Shown here in pieces: positions 1 to 12,237 of a stretch of 64,000 nucleotides of DNA; position 1 is the first letter of the stretch, and each line of letters starts with the position of its first letter. The notes under the pieces were generated by a model. It did no database searches, was not told the DNA's origin, and was given only the letters and a program-made list of their open reading frames with translations. The position numbers were made by a program, and so were the translations under genes. This DNA comes from Diphasiastrum complanatum (Eukaryota > Streptophyta > Lycopodiopsida > Lycopodiales > Lycopodiaceae): the NCBI GenBank assembly GCA_029204225.1, contig CM055098.1, forward strand, positions 1,427,106-1,491,105, written 5' to 3'.

Positions 1-158
1 ACAACTTTGGAGAAGGCCCTATTAAATGGTCTATTAAGTCTTTGCTTGTTAGTACTCATTATACGAATAACCATATAAGAATTTTGAATCGCCTTAGATG
101 TATTAGAGAAAAACATGTGCATACTTCTATGCCTCTTAGCCCAATCCATACCACCCAA

Positions 159-468
159 GTAATTTATAAGTAGTAGTATGGTATATGTTGGCCAAACTTT
201 TCGGTCTGCTTTTGTATGTTTTCAAGAACATGTTCGAGAAGCTAGAAGAGTACATAGCTCTAAGTTTCCTAAAGAGGAGTTAAAACCTTTGTATACTGCT
301 ATAGCCAAATGTGGTTTTGAGTGTTTTCGGGTCTATCCCATTAAGCACATCGCTGGAAACTTTTCTAATTCTCAAGAGCTTTTCAAGGTAGCATGGCTTC
401 GTGAACTTTTTTGGATGAGAACTCTTTGGTCCTTTTTTCCTAGAGGTTATATACACCTTACGGTCTGA
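159..468 (+). pseudogene. GIY-YIG endonuclease domain remnant of the Penelope-like element
   Basis: A VIY motif at 159-167 in one frame is followed, after two stop codons and a frame change, by VYVGQT (181-198) and a helix with EHVREARR, then KPLYTAIAKCGFECF. This matches the GIY, YIG, H-x-x-EAR and lY-ai-kcG-f positions of the GIY-YIG fold used by PLEs to cut target DNA. The spacing between the GIY and YIG strands is short, suggesting a small deletion. The catalytic arginine expected before the EH is not evident. Only a relic; assignment rests on motif order and its RT neighbour. Confidence 0.6.
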
Positions 469-1380
469 AAGTTTGGAAACCTATATCACATCATTTACCC
501 CCTCCTCCAAATTGCTACATTATGTGATCACACCTCCTCCTCCCCTTCCTTCTCATCCTACTTTTAATGTTCCTAACTTTTTGCCCCCTAGTAATAACGT
601 TGTCTCTAGAACGTTTGCTTATAGAGATTACAGAAGGAGGTTACTTTATTTGGATCGTGTTATGTCTTTGGGTAAGTTCTCCCTCGATATGTTTAATTGA
701 TACAATCCTAAGAACCTATTTCGGTTGCTCTATACTTTAGATAATATGTCTTGTCAAGGTCTTGGTATTTCACATTCTCACTTTTATCAACTTAAAATTC
801 TTTTAAGTCGCTTTATAAATTCCAAAGCTAATGTTAAAACTAAACTTTTTACCTCTAGTAAAGATGTACTCATCACAATTTTTACTTCGCTTGATTTTGA
901 CAAAATTAGTTTGAGCTTTTCAAAGCCTAAAGTTATGAATGCTCTTCCTCCTTGTGTGAAGAAATACATCAGTCCTTCTCTAAGCGTTTTTGAAAGAGTC
1001 CTTTTCTAAAGGCACTAAATTTCGTCCTCGTCTTTCAATAGATGCTTGCTTGTTAAAATCTATAACTATGAGTATTAATAAGTTCATTTACCATATTGAA
1101 GAATCTTTTGGAATCCATGGCTTGTTATCAGAATGGAAAGCTAAAGTTCTAAATTATGTAACTTTGAGGTTTAAAAAAGTCTCATCTGTCCCATCTTCTA
1201 ATACTCATACTTCATCTTCTAATGAGGAGGAAGTTCTTCTTCGTAAGTTTCATAGACGTTTTGTCATTTCGTATGTGGATAAATAATTTTGTATTTGTTT
1301 GCAAGAAATTCTATTTGGAATCCTTATTGAACGAAGTCCATTCTCCAATGGGAACATAGAACTCTTGTTCTCTTTCAACT

Positions 1381-2440
1381 ATGATATTTTATTGTCATTT
1401 TTATAACTTTAATTGTTACCCAAATCTTCCATTTCTTTGTGCCGCATGGAAATTTCATAGATTTCCTAAATGGCCTAGGTTTATTGCAACAGCCTATACA
1501 ACTACACTGACTGACCTTTCTAAGTGGCTAAGTAATTGCTTCAAAGCGTTGCTTCCTTCTATTAATGAGCTTTGGATATACTTACTTAAGGATGCAGATG
1601 TTCCTGTAAATTGTAGTTGGATTTTAACCGATTCTGTAGGAATTATAGAAGTAATAAAGTTTTTCAACTCCTCTTGTACTTTAGAAGAAAAAAATCAACT
1701 TATGCTTCTTTAAACCTATGACTTCATGACACGAAGATTTGAAGTTTCGTGTTAATAAGCTAATTCTAGATGTTTTTAGCAACAAACTAAAAGACACTCG
1801 ATGCAAAGCTTTAAAAGTTGAAAAGAGGGCTTTGCATTTTGAATTTTGTTGGCTTAAGAACAAAAATCAAGATGTCGATTCAGAAAAGAAAAGATTTACT
1901 AAAATAGTTGATGTTGAAGATGTTTGTTCTTGGCTGCACTTTCTCTTGGATAACTGGCATACTTCTCTAGGTGATTCGCTTTTTCAACAAACGATAGATA
2001 TTCCCATGGGTACTAATTGTGCTGTTCATCTAGCTAATTTTTATCTTTTCTCTTATGAATTTGACGTTTTTGGTAATCTATCCTAGAGACTCACGCGAAC
2101 TCAACTAGTGATGATAAGTGCAATTTGTTAGACCTATCTATTAGCCAGGCTAGGTCAGGTTTATTGGTTGTTTTTTAAAAAAAAAAGGCTGCCGCTAGTA
2201 TATAGTAAGTTGAGCATAATTCGCATGCCTCATATTTCTTAAAATATTGTAGTTTCTGTTAAATATGGAGTGTCTCTTCCGTTTTCTAATCTTTGTCCTA
2301 GTAGAGATGCTTTTGTAGACCAATCAAGCAATCTAATCATTTTGTTACTCCATAAGGGTTACTCGTTTAAGAAAATCATGAGAAAAGTTCGAACGGTTTT
2401 AGACTCTTTTGGTTTTATCTTTGATATTTCTGTTTAAGAT
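1381..2440 (+). pseudogene. Reverse transcriptase region of the Penelope-like element
   Basis: The segment at 1381-1713 carries LPFLCAAWKFHRFPKWPRFIA followed within 15 residues by LSKWLSNCFK, the PLE counterpart of LPyLYwlPKlHK-P-RFIaas...lSk.lt. The segment at 1739-2086 ends in FQQTIDIPMGTNCA-HLANFYLFSYE, the PLE RT palm block in which IPMGT and the following acidic residue are conserved. A third segment (2250-2436) resembles the RT C-terminal extension. The catalytic DD box would lie between 1600 and 1740 and I could not see it in an open frame. The stops exclude function. Confidence 0.68.
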
Positions 2441-2449
2441 GATTAATAA

Positions 2450-3363
2450 TAGAGTCGAAAAAGTGGGGAGCTAAGGAGCCCGCTTTGTTTGTAGTATTTT
2501 GTATTTTGTCTTTGTTTTGTTAACTCGTCTACATCTATAGTCCTTGTTTTATTTACCTATTAATATTTAATTTTAATTAAAAATTAAAGATTTAAATTTC
2601 ATTTTATTTGAATTATTATCATTATTATTATTTTTTCTTTCTTCTTAGTGATTGTCTTTTGCTTCTTAGTCAACACTCTAACCTAGAGAATCCGGATCCT
2701 TTCGAAACCCAGTTAGCAACTTATGTTTGGGTACTGATGAGACATAAGCAATGCCATTTGGCTATGATTTTTTATTTTTTATTTTTTGTTTATTGAATTT
2801 TATTTTATTGTTTTGACTTAGATCCTTTGACTTTTTGAGTTGCTCGTATATTATGACATCATTGACTTCTCTATATAAATTTGTACAAATAGATATTTAG
2901 GAACAAGAACATGAACCGGTTTTTTTATGCACAGAACCATTTTTTGGGGAGCTTCAGAATCAACAATCATCTCGTTGATCATTTTCTCATCGTTTTATCA
3001 CCCTTGTAAAGTAGGCTATATAGGGGATTTAGGGGGGGGGGATTCGATAAAAAGTAGAAAAAGCCTAAGTGACAGTTCCTTTCCGTTCCAGGAACTATGC
3101 CTGCTATGTTGTAGTATGGGATTTTTTGGTTGGAGGTTCAGTTTTAGGTTATACATGGGATCTATTTTGTTGGAAGTTCAATTTTAGGTTATGTAGTGAG
3201 AAATTCTGGAGGATTTTGCTTTATTACTGTCATTTTCAGTTGCTGCTATACAGATTTTTTATTTGAACTCATCAGTCTAACCCTTTAACTTCGTGTGGAT
3301 TGGCTATTTAGGTTTTTTAGGATGAATAAATACCTATTGACGTGGGTTTTCTAAGGAATGCAG
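2450..3363. other. AT-rich stretch without recognisable genes
   Basis: T-rich sequence between the Penelope-like relic and the first visible carrier exon. It ends in an intron-like polypyrimidine and AG (3361-3363). I looked for the carrier's N-terminal exon, which would end in a sequence like FDFxRxLFE, and found none, so that exon lies upstream of the window or is too divergent to recognise. Confidence 0.5.
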
Positions 3364-3446
3364 AGGGAGCCATAGCTGGGGGAACTGCAGGAGTGGTGGT
3401 CGAAACAGTACTATATCCCATTGATACAATAAAGACACGTCTTCAG
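3364..3446 (+). CDS. SAMC: SAMC exon a: first carrier signature
   Basis: Begins after an AG at 3362-3363 with two bases completing a codon from an unseen exon; ends CAG before GT at 3447. Encodes the first transmembrane helix and the first carrier signature, PIDTIKTRLQ. Confidence 0.9.
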
Positions 3447-6400
3447 GTTGCTACAAATGTTCTTGCAAGACTGTAGCTGAATATGCTTGTCTTTTATCGA
3501 AGAACTGACTTATTGTGTGCGTTGCCATGGTCCATGGAATTCCTTAGCAATCCATTGACTCTGATTAGTTACTAAGCATCATGTGAAGAAAGTATAGTTA
3601 TCGAAAAGTTTAAGGAGTTCCACTACATATTAAGTTCCCATATTGTCATTTTTGGGGTACTTTTCTTCTGCGTTTTGATGTTTAGATGGTGGTCACTGTC
3701 ATCTAGATGTTAGTCAGTCCGGTTATTATTCAAAAAACATTGGTGTAGACCTTTGCAATAAAAATATAAGAGCAGTGTGGATAGAATTGTTTATTTCTCA
3801 TTTGCTTGTAAACTTTTACAGAAATAGAAATCCTTGATTTTTGGGTTGCTCATTGTAAGGTTTTGGAAGGGCAAGATGGATGAGCTTTTTTGTAAAAGAA
3901 CTGGACAGATGGATGAGCATGCCATGAGCACTTGCTAGGACATTATACAAAAGTTTAAGCACTTGCTAGGACATTATACAAAAGTTTAAGCACCTATTTA
4001 TTTGTATAATTTCTATTTTTTTTGTTAAGTTTGAAGTAGTAGATCAAGTTTAAAACTTGGTGCCTACTAATTTGGGCCCAAGTATAGAGCAATATGCAAA
4101 ATGAATAGGTCAAGTACTACTCAATTGCTACCTTTTTCTTTCTGCAGGCAACACGTTTTGGTGGAAAGATTGACTTTAGGGGTTTATATTCAGGTCTTGG
4201 AGGGAATCTTGTTGGAGTTCTACCGTGAGCACTTGCCATGCCTTGGCTTACTTTGCTCACTGGTTTTCACATATTTCCAACTATTATTGTTGTCATATGC
4301 TGCATTTTGACAATTTTGCTCTTCATTGTGGTACCATATTTTAGTACCTGGATTGCATCTTATTGCTCAATAAATTGTAGTTTCTTGTATCAACGCGCAC
4401 AGTGGCCATAAATTGTAGCCAGTTTCTTTGAACAGTGAATAGAAACTTTTGTATCAACCTTTCGATTCTCGAAATTAGAAAACACGAGTTATTTAGGTCT
4501 TTTAGTTTGAAGAGATGGCCAAAAAAGAGCATACCCCTCACCTCATTCTGTATTTCTGAGAGCGCACTTACCTTTACCGGCTCCATTTGGTTGCGTCAAG
4601 TGCATACAAGCTTTAACTTTGATATTGTAAATCTCAAAAGAATGTGAAGGATCATATATTCCACCATGTTGGACCTGTTAACTAGTTTGATACTACAGCA
4701 ATCCTCAAATGTCATCGATCAAGCGCCTTAAGGCACATTGTTACCCGTAGCATCAGCAGAAAAGAAAAGCCTTTATGACCTCGACACTCAAGATATATTG
4801 ATGCAGTAATCCATAGTGTCCACACATCGCTGCTGGTTAGTTCAAGAGTGTTTCCCATTAATGTTCGAATCATACTTCCAGCAATACTGGATTTTTAAGG
4901 GTTTTGAATCTTTTTTGTTTGATCTTGATGGTACCTTACTTATCAAGTCTCACTAGGTCAGTAGCTTCATGGCTTGGGAGAATTATATTTTGTACAAGGG
5001 ATGGGGGTTTGGTTGCGGTGTTAAAAGAGGTCAGACGCTTAACATATAGGTCCTCAATGTCAGAGACCCGATGTGTCTTTAACGTCTTGATGGCCTTAAG
5101 AATCATTAGGCTGATGAAATGGGAAAACAATCTCGTCAGAGGATATGACAACCTATATGTTTATTGGAATGGTGCATACGTCTGTGGTGTATGATGTTTA
5201 TACCTTGATATCGATAAAAGTCAGTAGTTGGCATGAGGGATCAAACTGTGCCAAGGGATCAAAACTGAGTCATTTACTAATGTCTGCTGCTTCAGGAATT
5301 CGGCAAGCTAACTTCTGCCTCTCTAATGCTAATTTCTCTCTAGATTTTAGCACATTTTCTCTATTCTACTTGCTGAAAAGGCTATTCTACTGCAGTACTT
5401 TTGCAGATTTTATGGAAATATTTAGAGGCAACTCATAAAGATTTTTCAGTTGACAAACAGCACGATTAAGAGTTCTACTACGTAATCTGTGTTTAGGGCA
5501 GTAATTTTTATCTTGCATGCAAAGAAACTTATTAAAGCTTAGGCAATAAGATTTGAAGCTAGTGTTGCCTCGAGTATTATTCTTCTCAAAATTCTTGGGG
5601 AGGAAGTCTAAATCTGATTAAAGTTTTTAGGATTAGTGATTTGACAATGTATTCAAAGAGATGTCCTTGTGGTCAGTTGTATTTCTTGTTGTGTATGTCT
5701 TGTCATTTGGTATGCATGTGATGATCTCTTTATACTTCTGTTAGTTCTTCTGTCCATAAGAGTAATTGGCATAGAATTTAGTCTGCTATATATCTAAGAA
5801 GGGATTTGTCTGTTTGCATTACATGACTAAAAAAAAAACAATGTCGTTAGGTTAAAGTGGCTAGCTGCAATGAGCACATCCTTATCCAAACAGACATCAA
5901 TCCTTAAATGATGGATCCATATACACCTCAAATGGACATTGTGGCGCACTATCACAACTTAAGGCCGCACATCTATGTAAACAAGCCACGCGATTACCTT
6001 GTTCTTTCACTAAGTAGGTCTTCTCTCAATCCACAAACTCTCATATGAAGCCTAGAAATATATGCAATCTTTGCTCTGGTGAATCTCCATGAAGAAAAGT
6101 CTCTTTTGAAAAAATCACTTACTTCACCTATGATGAAAGATAAATGAATACTACTACAGTATAGAAGCCCAGAAGGAATCTCAGCCTGACATCACATCTT
6201 TCTTCACTAGGAGATGACCGGAGCAGATTTTGAGGCCAAGGAAGTGCCAGCGTTCATGATAGACATTCCCTTTAAAGATTGGACAGTTCCGGACACAAAA
6301 GGATACAGCCAGTAGAGGCAAAGGTAGTAAAGTTCTTGATAGACATCCCCATTAGAGATTGGCACCGTGATCAGAGATAGCGTGGACAAAGAGGCATTCA

Positions 6401-6719
6401 GCCAGTAGAGTGACTCATCAGCTGGCATGCCCGCACAGCAGGATCACCTACGACAACAACATCGCAGTAGCCTAGTGTTATCATCATCATCAACATCATC
6501 ACTAGTTGTTGCTACTACTACTATCACATCCTTTTTCAGCAGGATGTCTTAATAGCATTTGGACGGTTATTGTAGCAGTACTTTGACTTATGTATTTGAT
6601 TTGTGTATATGTTTCATTGTTTTGTCATGGGGATGTATTATGCTCCCTATTGATTAAGTACACATTTGACATGTACTATGTACTGTTTGGTATTTCAAAG
6701 ACATTATTGATTATTGAAG

Positions 6720-6785
<66 letters not shown>

Positions 6786-9329
6786 GGCGCCTCCTTGCAC
6801 GAGGTCCAGCTCCTCCTGGCAAAAGATATCCAGCCTCCCCTCGCTGCCCCTCTCTCCCCCCTCGCTGGCCCTCCATCTCCAAAATTACATATGGTTAAAA
6901 CTGAGATGTCTTATCTCAAAGACGCCCAACATCAAGCAGCAACAAGAAGTAGATATGCTGAGAAAATAATTCAAATCCTAGCCCCTTCTTGCTATGCCGG
7001 AAGCGTAACACAAACTCAAAGAATTGGAAGACAAAATCGAGAAGTAGGAGGAAGCCCTCTCTTGGGCGACAATCATAAAAAAAAGGCACCAAACCAAGTG
7101 CTCCCATCTCCTCAGTCATTTCAGCCACCATTTCAGAAGAGAGATCTCGAGACCAAAAAGCCCACAACATTAGGGTTCGTGGTATCTCGGATACACAGGA
7201 TGCCATGGCTGAAGCCAAATGCTTCCTCGACACCACACTAGGGCACATGTATGGAGGACTACTAGAGATGCAGCCACACTTATCATCCGTTTTACTTCCT
7301 TGGAGAGTCGCAGAGAGGCTTTGCGGTGCAAAGCTAAGCTACGTGGTACCACTACCTATATGGATGATGACCTCGCATACATCCAGGTGAAGGAGAGGCG
7401 TATTGCCTTTTAGGCAGCTCGTCAGTCTGGCAGACGGGTTATCTATCGAGATGGACGGGTCCGCTTTTTTTATAGCTCTCCTAGCAGCCCTCAGTGTTAG
7501 GGATTTGGGGTCCCCGGGTTCGGGAGTGCCGATGCCCTGGAGCCCCATCCACACCATCTATAGATTGGAGTATGGAATTGTGATGGTATACACTCATCGT
7601 CCATAGCTGGAGACCCGAGTGATTTCATCACTGGTAGAGATTTATTGCTTTTCCTGGAGACACACGAGAGTCAGGAGAGAGGTACATATCATGCGCTACT
7701 CCACATGTCACTATGTGAATGTCTGGCTCCTCTCAAGGTTATCAGTAATGAAACTGGCCTTGAATTGGAATTTATTCTAGGCGGAACTAATAAGCTCAAA
7801 CACAAGACTACTGAATATCCATGTCAAGATTATTCCAGGATGTCGATGTCGATGTAACTGATACAGGTTATAGTCTATTTATGCTTATGTATGGGCTTTA
7901 GCCTAGATCTCTTGTTGTTTTGGAGACTAAATCTGTAAGGATTTAGAAAGTTGCGGATCTTTCGTGAAATGCAAGAAATGTTGCAAGTAACTTGTAAGAG
8001 TATTTGTAGTGCTCAAGACCGGGCCAGGCATCATGCTAATCTTAAAAGGTCATTCAAAGAATTTAACATTCATAATTTAGCATCAAAAGATAATATATCT
8101 CAAAGGACTCCTTTAGAACCCGAAAAGATTCTGTATATTGTCAAAAGAAATCGAGAAGTCTCTTGGTAACAAAACTTTTGGTTCATTGGAAAGGGCTTTC
8201 TAATGAAGATGAGCCTTGGGAGCATGCTTTTCCATTTTGAGGTCAAAATTGAAAAAAGGAGGGATGAACCCACCCCCTTCATGACTCCATAAATTGGGAG
8301 TCTATAGAATATTGATCTAAAGTTTGTAGGACAACATAAGACATGTAGATCCACTCAAAAGAGGAATAGAAAAGTCTTCCCATTCTCTTCAAAGCACCTC
8401 TATGTTTCACCTGCTTATCAGATTGGTGCTCTTTTTGGGCATGCTGACTTTTATGTTCTTTTTCTTGAGCATTATGATCTTATCCTCGGTGGTGACTGGT
8501 TTGCCTCCTTGGGGGATGTTACTATTAACCTTGCTGACCAGGGTATCTTTGTCTTGGTTGATAAGACTCCATTTACTTTCCTTGGTATTGATTCAATCTC
8601 TGATTATTCTCTTATTTCTGCTAAGCAATTCGTTCATAGCCTTCCGAAGGCTCACTATGCCACACTTTTATGTGGTCATTGGGTACTCCTCCACCTCCTC
8701 TTACGCATATGCCCTCCATTATTTCTTGATATACTCACGACCTACTCGTCCTTGTTCCCAGCTTCGCATAAAGCTCTTTCCCAAGCTCGAGATCATCAGT
8801 TTTAACACTGTGCAATGCAACCTGGAAATGCGACTTTTCGAAATCCTTCAAACAGTAGCCTACCATACCATGAAATGTATGCAAACCCTTCAGTTAGTGT
8901 CTTGCACATGACCAGAGCTCCTGCTGGTGCTTGCACATCCCAATCCAATTGGTGCTTAATCTGTAAGTTCACGGTTTTGGCACTGGTGGCCATGATTCGA
9001 CATGTCATTTGAAAATGCAAGTGCAGCAGCGTGCCTCCCCTCTCCAAAGCACACACCCCAGCTACACATTTATCTGTCAGAAACTGTTGCAACAAAGGTA
9101 GCAAGCGAACGTCAACGTCACCCCCTCCGCAACAAGGTGATGCTAAGTTCCAGATACTTCATGTTTGGCAAATCTTCTTCACCTTCGATGGTGGCCTCCC
9201 ACGCCCACAACCTGGATGTTTGGATGTGCTTCCGGCGTCCATATGTGTATTCTGCATTCAGAAGAAAGAAAATGTTTTGACAGAGCAGTTCAGATGAAAG
9301 ACAGAGACATAGAACATACATAGAAAGAC

Positions 9330-9366
<37 letters not shown>

Positions 9367-12181
9367 GAGAAGAGCGAGCAGCAGGTAGAAAAGGCGGAGC
9401 AGCAGCAGCAGAGAAGGCAGAGCAGATCCTCCTCTCCATCTCCAACTCTTAAATAATGCATTCGGGAGTGAAGCATTGAGGAATTTGAGGTTGTCTGTAT
9501 ACAAGTGACGTAGAGGCAGAGAGAGGCTTACCCTATCTATGGCGCAATTGCAGAAGCCGTGGGTGTACAAGGAGTATGGAAATTTTCAGGAAGTGCTGAA
9601 ACTGGAAGAAATTCCTGTGCCCGATATAACACCATATGAAGTTCTTATGAAAGTGCATGCTGTGGCTCTCAATCCTGTCGACTGGAACCGCGGTCTGGCC
9701 TATTTCAAAGATTTGGATCCTCCACTACCCGTAAGGGTATTGTTTCTTGCAGGCAGAGCGCAGCAGCAGCAGCCGGCAAAGTGCAGCAGCGAGTCTCATG
9801 TTATCGCTTACGAGTCCCGTCACTTACGTTCTTATGAGACTCGTTATTGCCTTCTTCCATTGTTCAGATTCCGGACTTGCCATTGCCTCTGAGTAAGATG
9901 TGGGTTATGTAGTTATTAGGCATCGATTGCTTTCGTGTGTGAGTTGTCTGATTCTGGCAGAGCGTCTTAAAAATAGAGTATCTCACCAATAATAAGTCTT
10001 GCACAGCCCGTGTTGTTGCTACCAAATGGATATAGTTAGTCTCAAAAGCATATCCACAAGAGGTGTGGCTAGGACCCTAGGGTGCTCCCATTCCCGGACG
10101 CTTTGACTACCTATGCTTGTGCACTTGGAACTGATCTCCGGTCCGTAAAGTGGGCTCTACTATCTTGAAATGTCACCCATCTTGCATCCTTGGCTTCTAG
10201 CAAAGCCTTCCATTGTCCCTCCACCTATATGTATGTGAGGTCGTTATCCATAGATATGTGGTGACCTTGAAGTGTTATTGTCTTTGAAGTTTAAAAAATG
10301 ATTTATTACATGATAAAGTATATCCTATCATACCATACCTAGTGACAAAACAAACCTTTCGCATAAGCAAGAACAAACTATATCCAAATCAGAACTAGCT
10401 AATGCATAAACATAAAATGCCTATCCAACCCAGACATGGCCATGCTCACACTCTGAGGGGGATGCGATTAATGTTGAAACACAATTGAGAGTCATGATGA
10501 AACTGAGAGATAAAGACACAGAGAGAGATGTAATATTTTGAACTATTTGCAGGGCATCTGCATTATTTGTGGCTGTTTATGAACCTCTCAAACAGAAATT
10601 GTTGGAGCTAGTGCCTGATCATCTGAGTTCTATTGCTCATCTGGTCAGTATAATGTGACCCTTTCATGTGTGATGTTATTAAAGATACTGAGTGGATGCA
10701 TATATTTTGGATTGTGAAAATCAGCTTATAAATGTTTTGAAATTTTAAGTTACATGCTGCGTAGGACCATAGTGTAAAGGTCTCGTACAAAAGGTGAGCT
10801 TTGTGTCAAGCTCATCTAAATAGTAGGTTTCTATGAAGTGTGTTGCATCAATTTGTCACTTTTATTGGCTCATGGTAGAAATGTTTTTGCCTAATGCTAG
10901 ACAGATCAAAGTTCTATTGGTAGATGTTTTGGATCTGCAAAAGAGTGATCGTTACGTTGGAAGTATAGGAAATCATTTGTCAGCAAGTGTGTATGTTCTT
11001 TATGTAAACGTTTGCAAAGAGTTGTTGCTTTTCTTAGTCTGGCAAAAAGCTTCATATTTTATGGTCTCTTGAGATTTTGTTTATATGGTGGTTGATGCAA
11101 AGTTTTCTTAGTTGGATGTTACTTCTTGTTTTCATGTTATAATTGACAATGGAGCTGAATTTTCTGAAAATGATACAGACTGCGGGTGCTGCTGGAGGTG
11201 CAGTAGCTTCACTTGTTCGAGTGCCAACAGAGGTAAAAGTTTTTCTTGCTATCTATTCCTTTGAGTTTTAGCTTTTAGCTCACACTTAATAGTAATTGTT
11301 CTTTCGAGTTATCAGCTATTTTGTTCAAAGAGGCAAAAATAGAAGAAGAATTGGGTACATTGTCTAATGGGAGCTGAGTAGCCTTTCAAACAGAAAGCAC
11401 TTGAAACTTTTGAGATGAGTGTCTATAAAAGTGTCAAGGAGTGTGAATGAACCGTGATGAGACGATTGCAATCAAGTCTTCACATGGCATTGACAATTAA
11501 TAATGCAATAGTATACGGAAGTGTCCAACTGTATTAACGTGCTACCTAGGGCAGTTCCAAAAATATTTCAAAATAAAATAAAAAAAATTTGAATTTTCTT
11601 TTGTAGGCTAGCACATTGACATGCTAGCTTTATTAGCTCCATGAAGATTTTTTCTAATAAAAAAAAACTTAAATTTAAAAGAAACCAAAGCGCTGACCTA
11701 TTTAAGTGTCTTTGTTACCTTTTAAACAAAGGTTTATCTTGATTTTGGAAAAATGTGTATGGACCTTTGAAGGCATTGCATAGGCGTGCTAGCCCACTAA
11801 AAACATTTTAAAAAAACATATTAAATTTTGGAGTTTTTTTTTTATTCTTTTTCAGATCGGTCACAGCTAACACTCTATCAAAACATGTAGCTTTTTCCCC
11901 ATAGTTTAATCCATGTAATTGAGAAATACTATCAAATATCCACCTCAAGTTCAAAAGAGATTATCAGATATTCAATCCATTTATTTTGTTGGGTAATATC
12001 CTAGGCCAAAGATGCATTGCCTGTTCCGGAGCGCGCTTCGGGTTTTGTGACTCGGAATGCCCTTTTTTTTGTTTTGCAATATGGTATTCAAATTGCAAAA
12101 AAATTTATGGGGCATCTGAAGGTAGTCTTTCGAATTTTTTTAAAACACTACAGTGACCCTTTTTTTGTCAAATAGTATATA

Positions 12182-12237
<56 letters not shown>

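Larger units (their letters stand above)
1..2440 (+). mobile_element. Decayed Penelope-like retroelement with upstream GIY-YIG domain (left end outside window)
   Basis: Six plus-strand reading segments in shifting frames follow the order of a Penelope-like element (PLE): GIY-YIG-like nuclease remnant (about 159-468), a poorly conserved linker (473-1260), a YVDK block followed after a frameshift by NNFVFVCKKFY-like residues (1258-1340), a PKLHK-like block (1420-1600), the RT block with IPMGTNCA (about 1990-2060) and a C-terminal block ending in a GYS-F-K-I-M-RKV motif (about 2300-2430). The frames are broken by many stops and shifts, so it cannot be expressed. The nuclease lies upstream of the RT, unlike classical PLEs with a C-terminal nuclease. 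No terminal repeats are visible and the left end is outside the window. Confidence 0.72.

Noticed and set aside
2927-3266. Possible N-terminal exon of the carrier
   Set aside because: The frame has no targeting-peptide or FDFFRTLFE-like end and no in-phase donor before 3364.
4904-5438. Two overlapping frames in SAMC intron 2
   Set aside because: No motif, AT-rich, and stops in all alternative frames; chance frames.
6676-6882. Frames of arginine/glutamate or serine/leucine repeats over the CT tract
   Set aside because: Pure translation of a microsatellite on both strands; no independent coding support.
8802-9280. Frames on both strands upstream of the oxidoreductase exon
   Set aside because: No recognisable family and low complexity; probably leader or promoter sequence.
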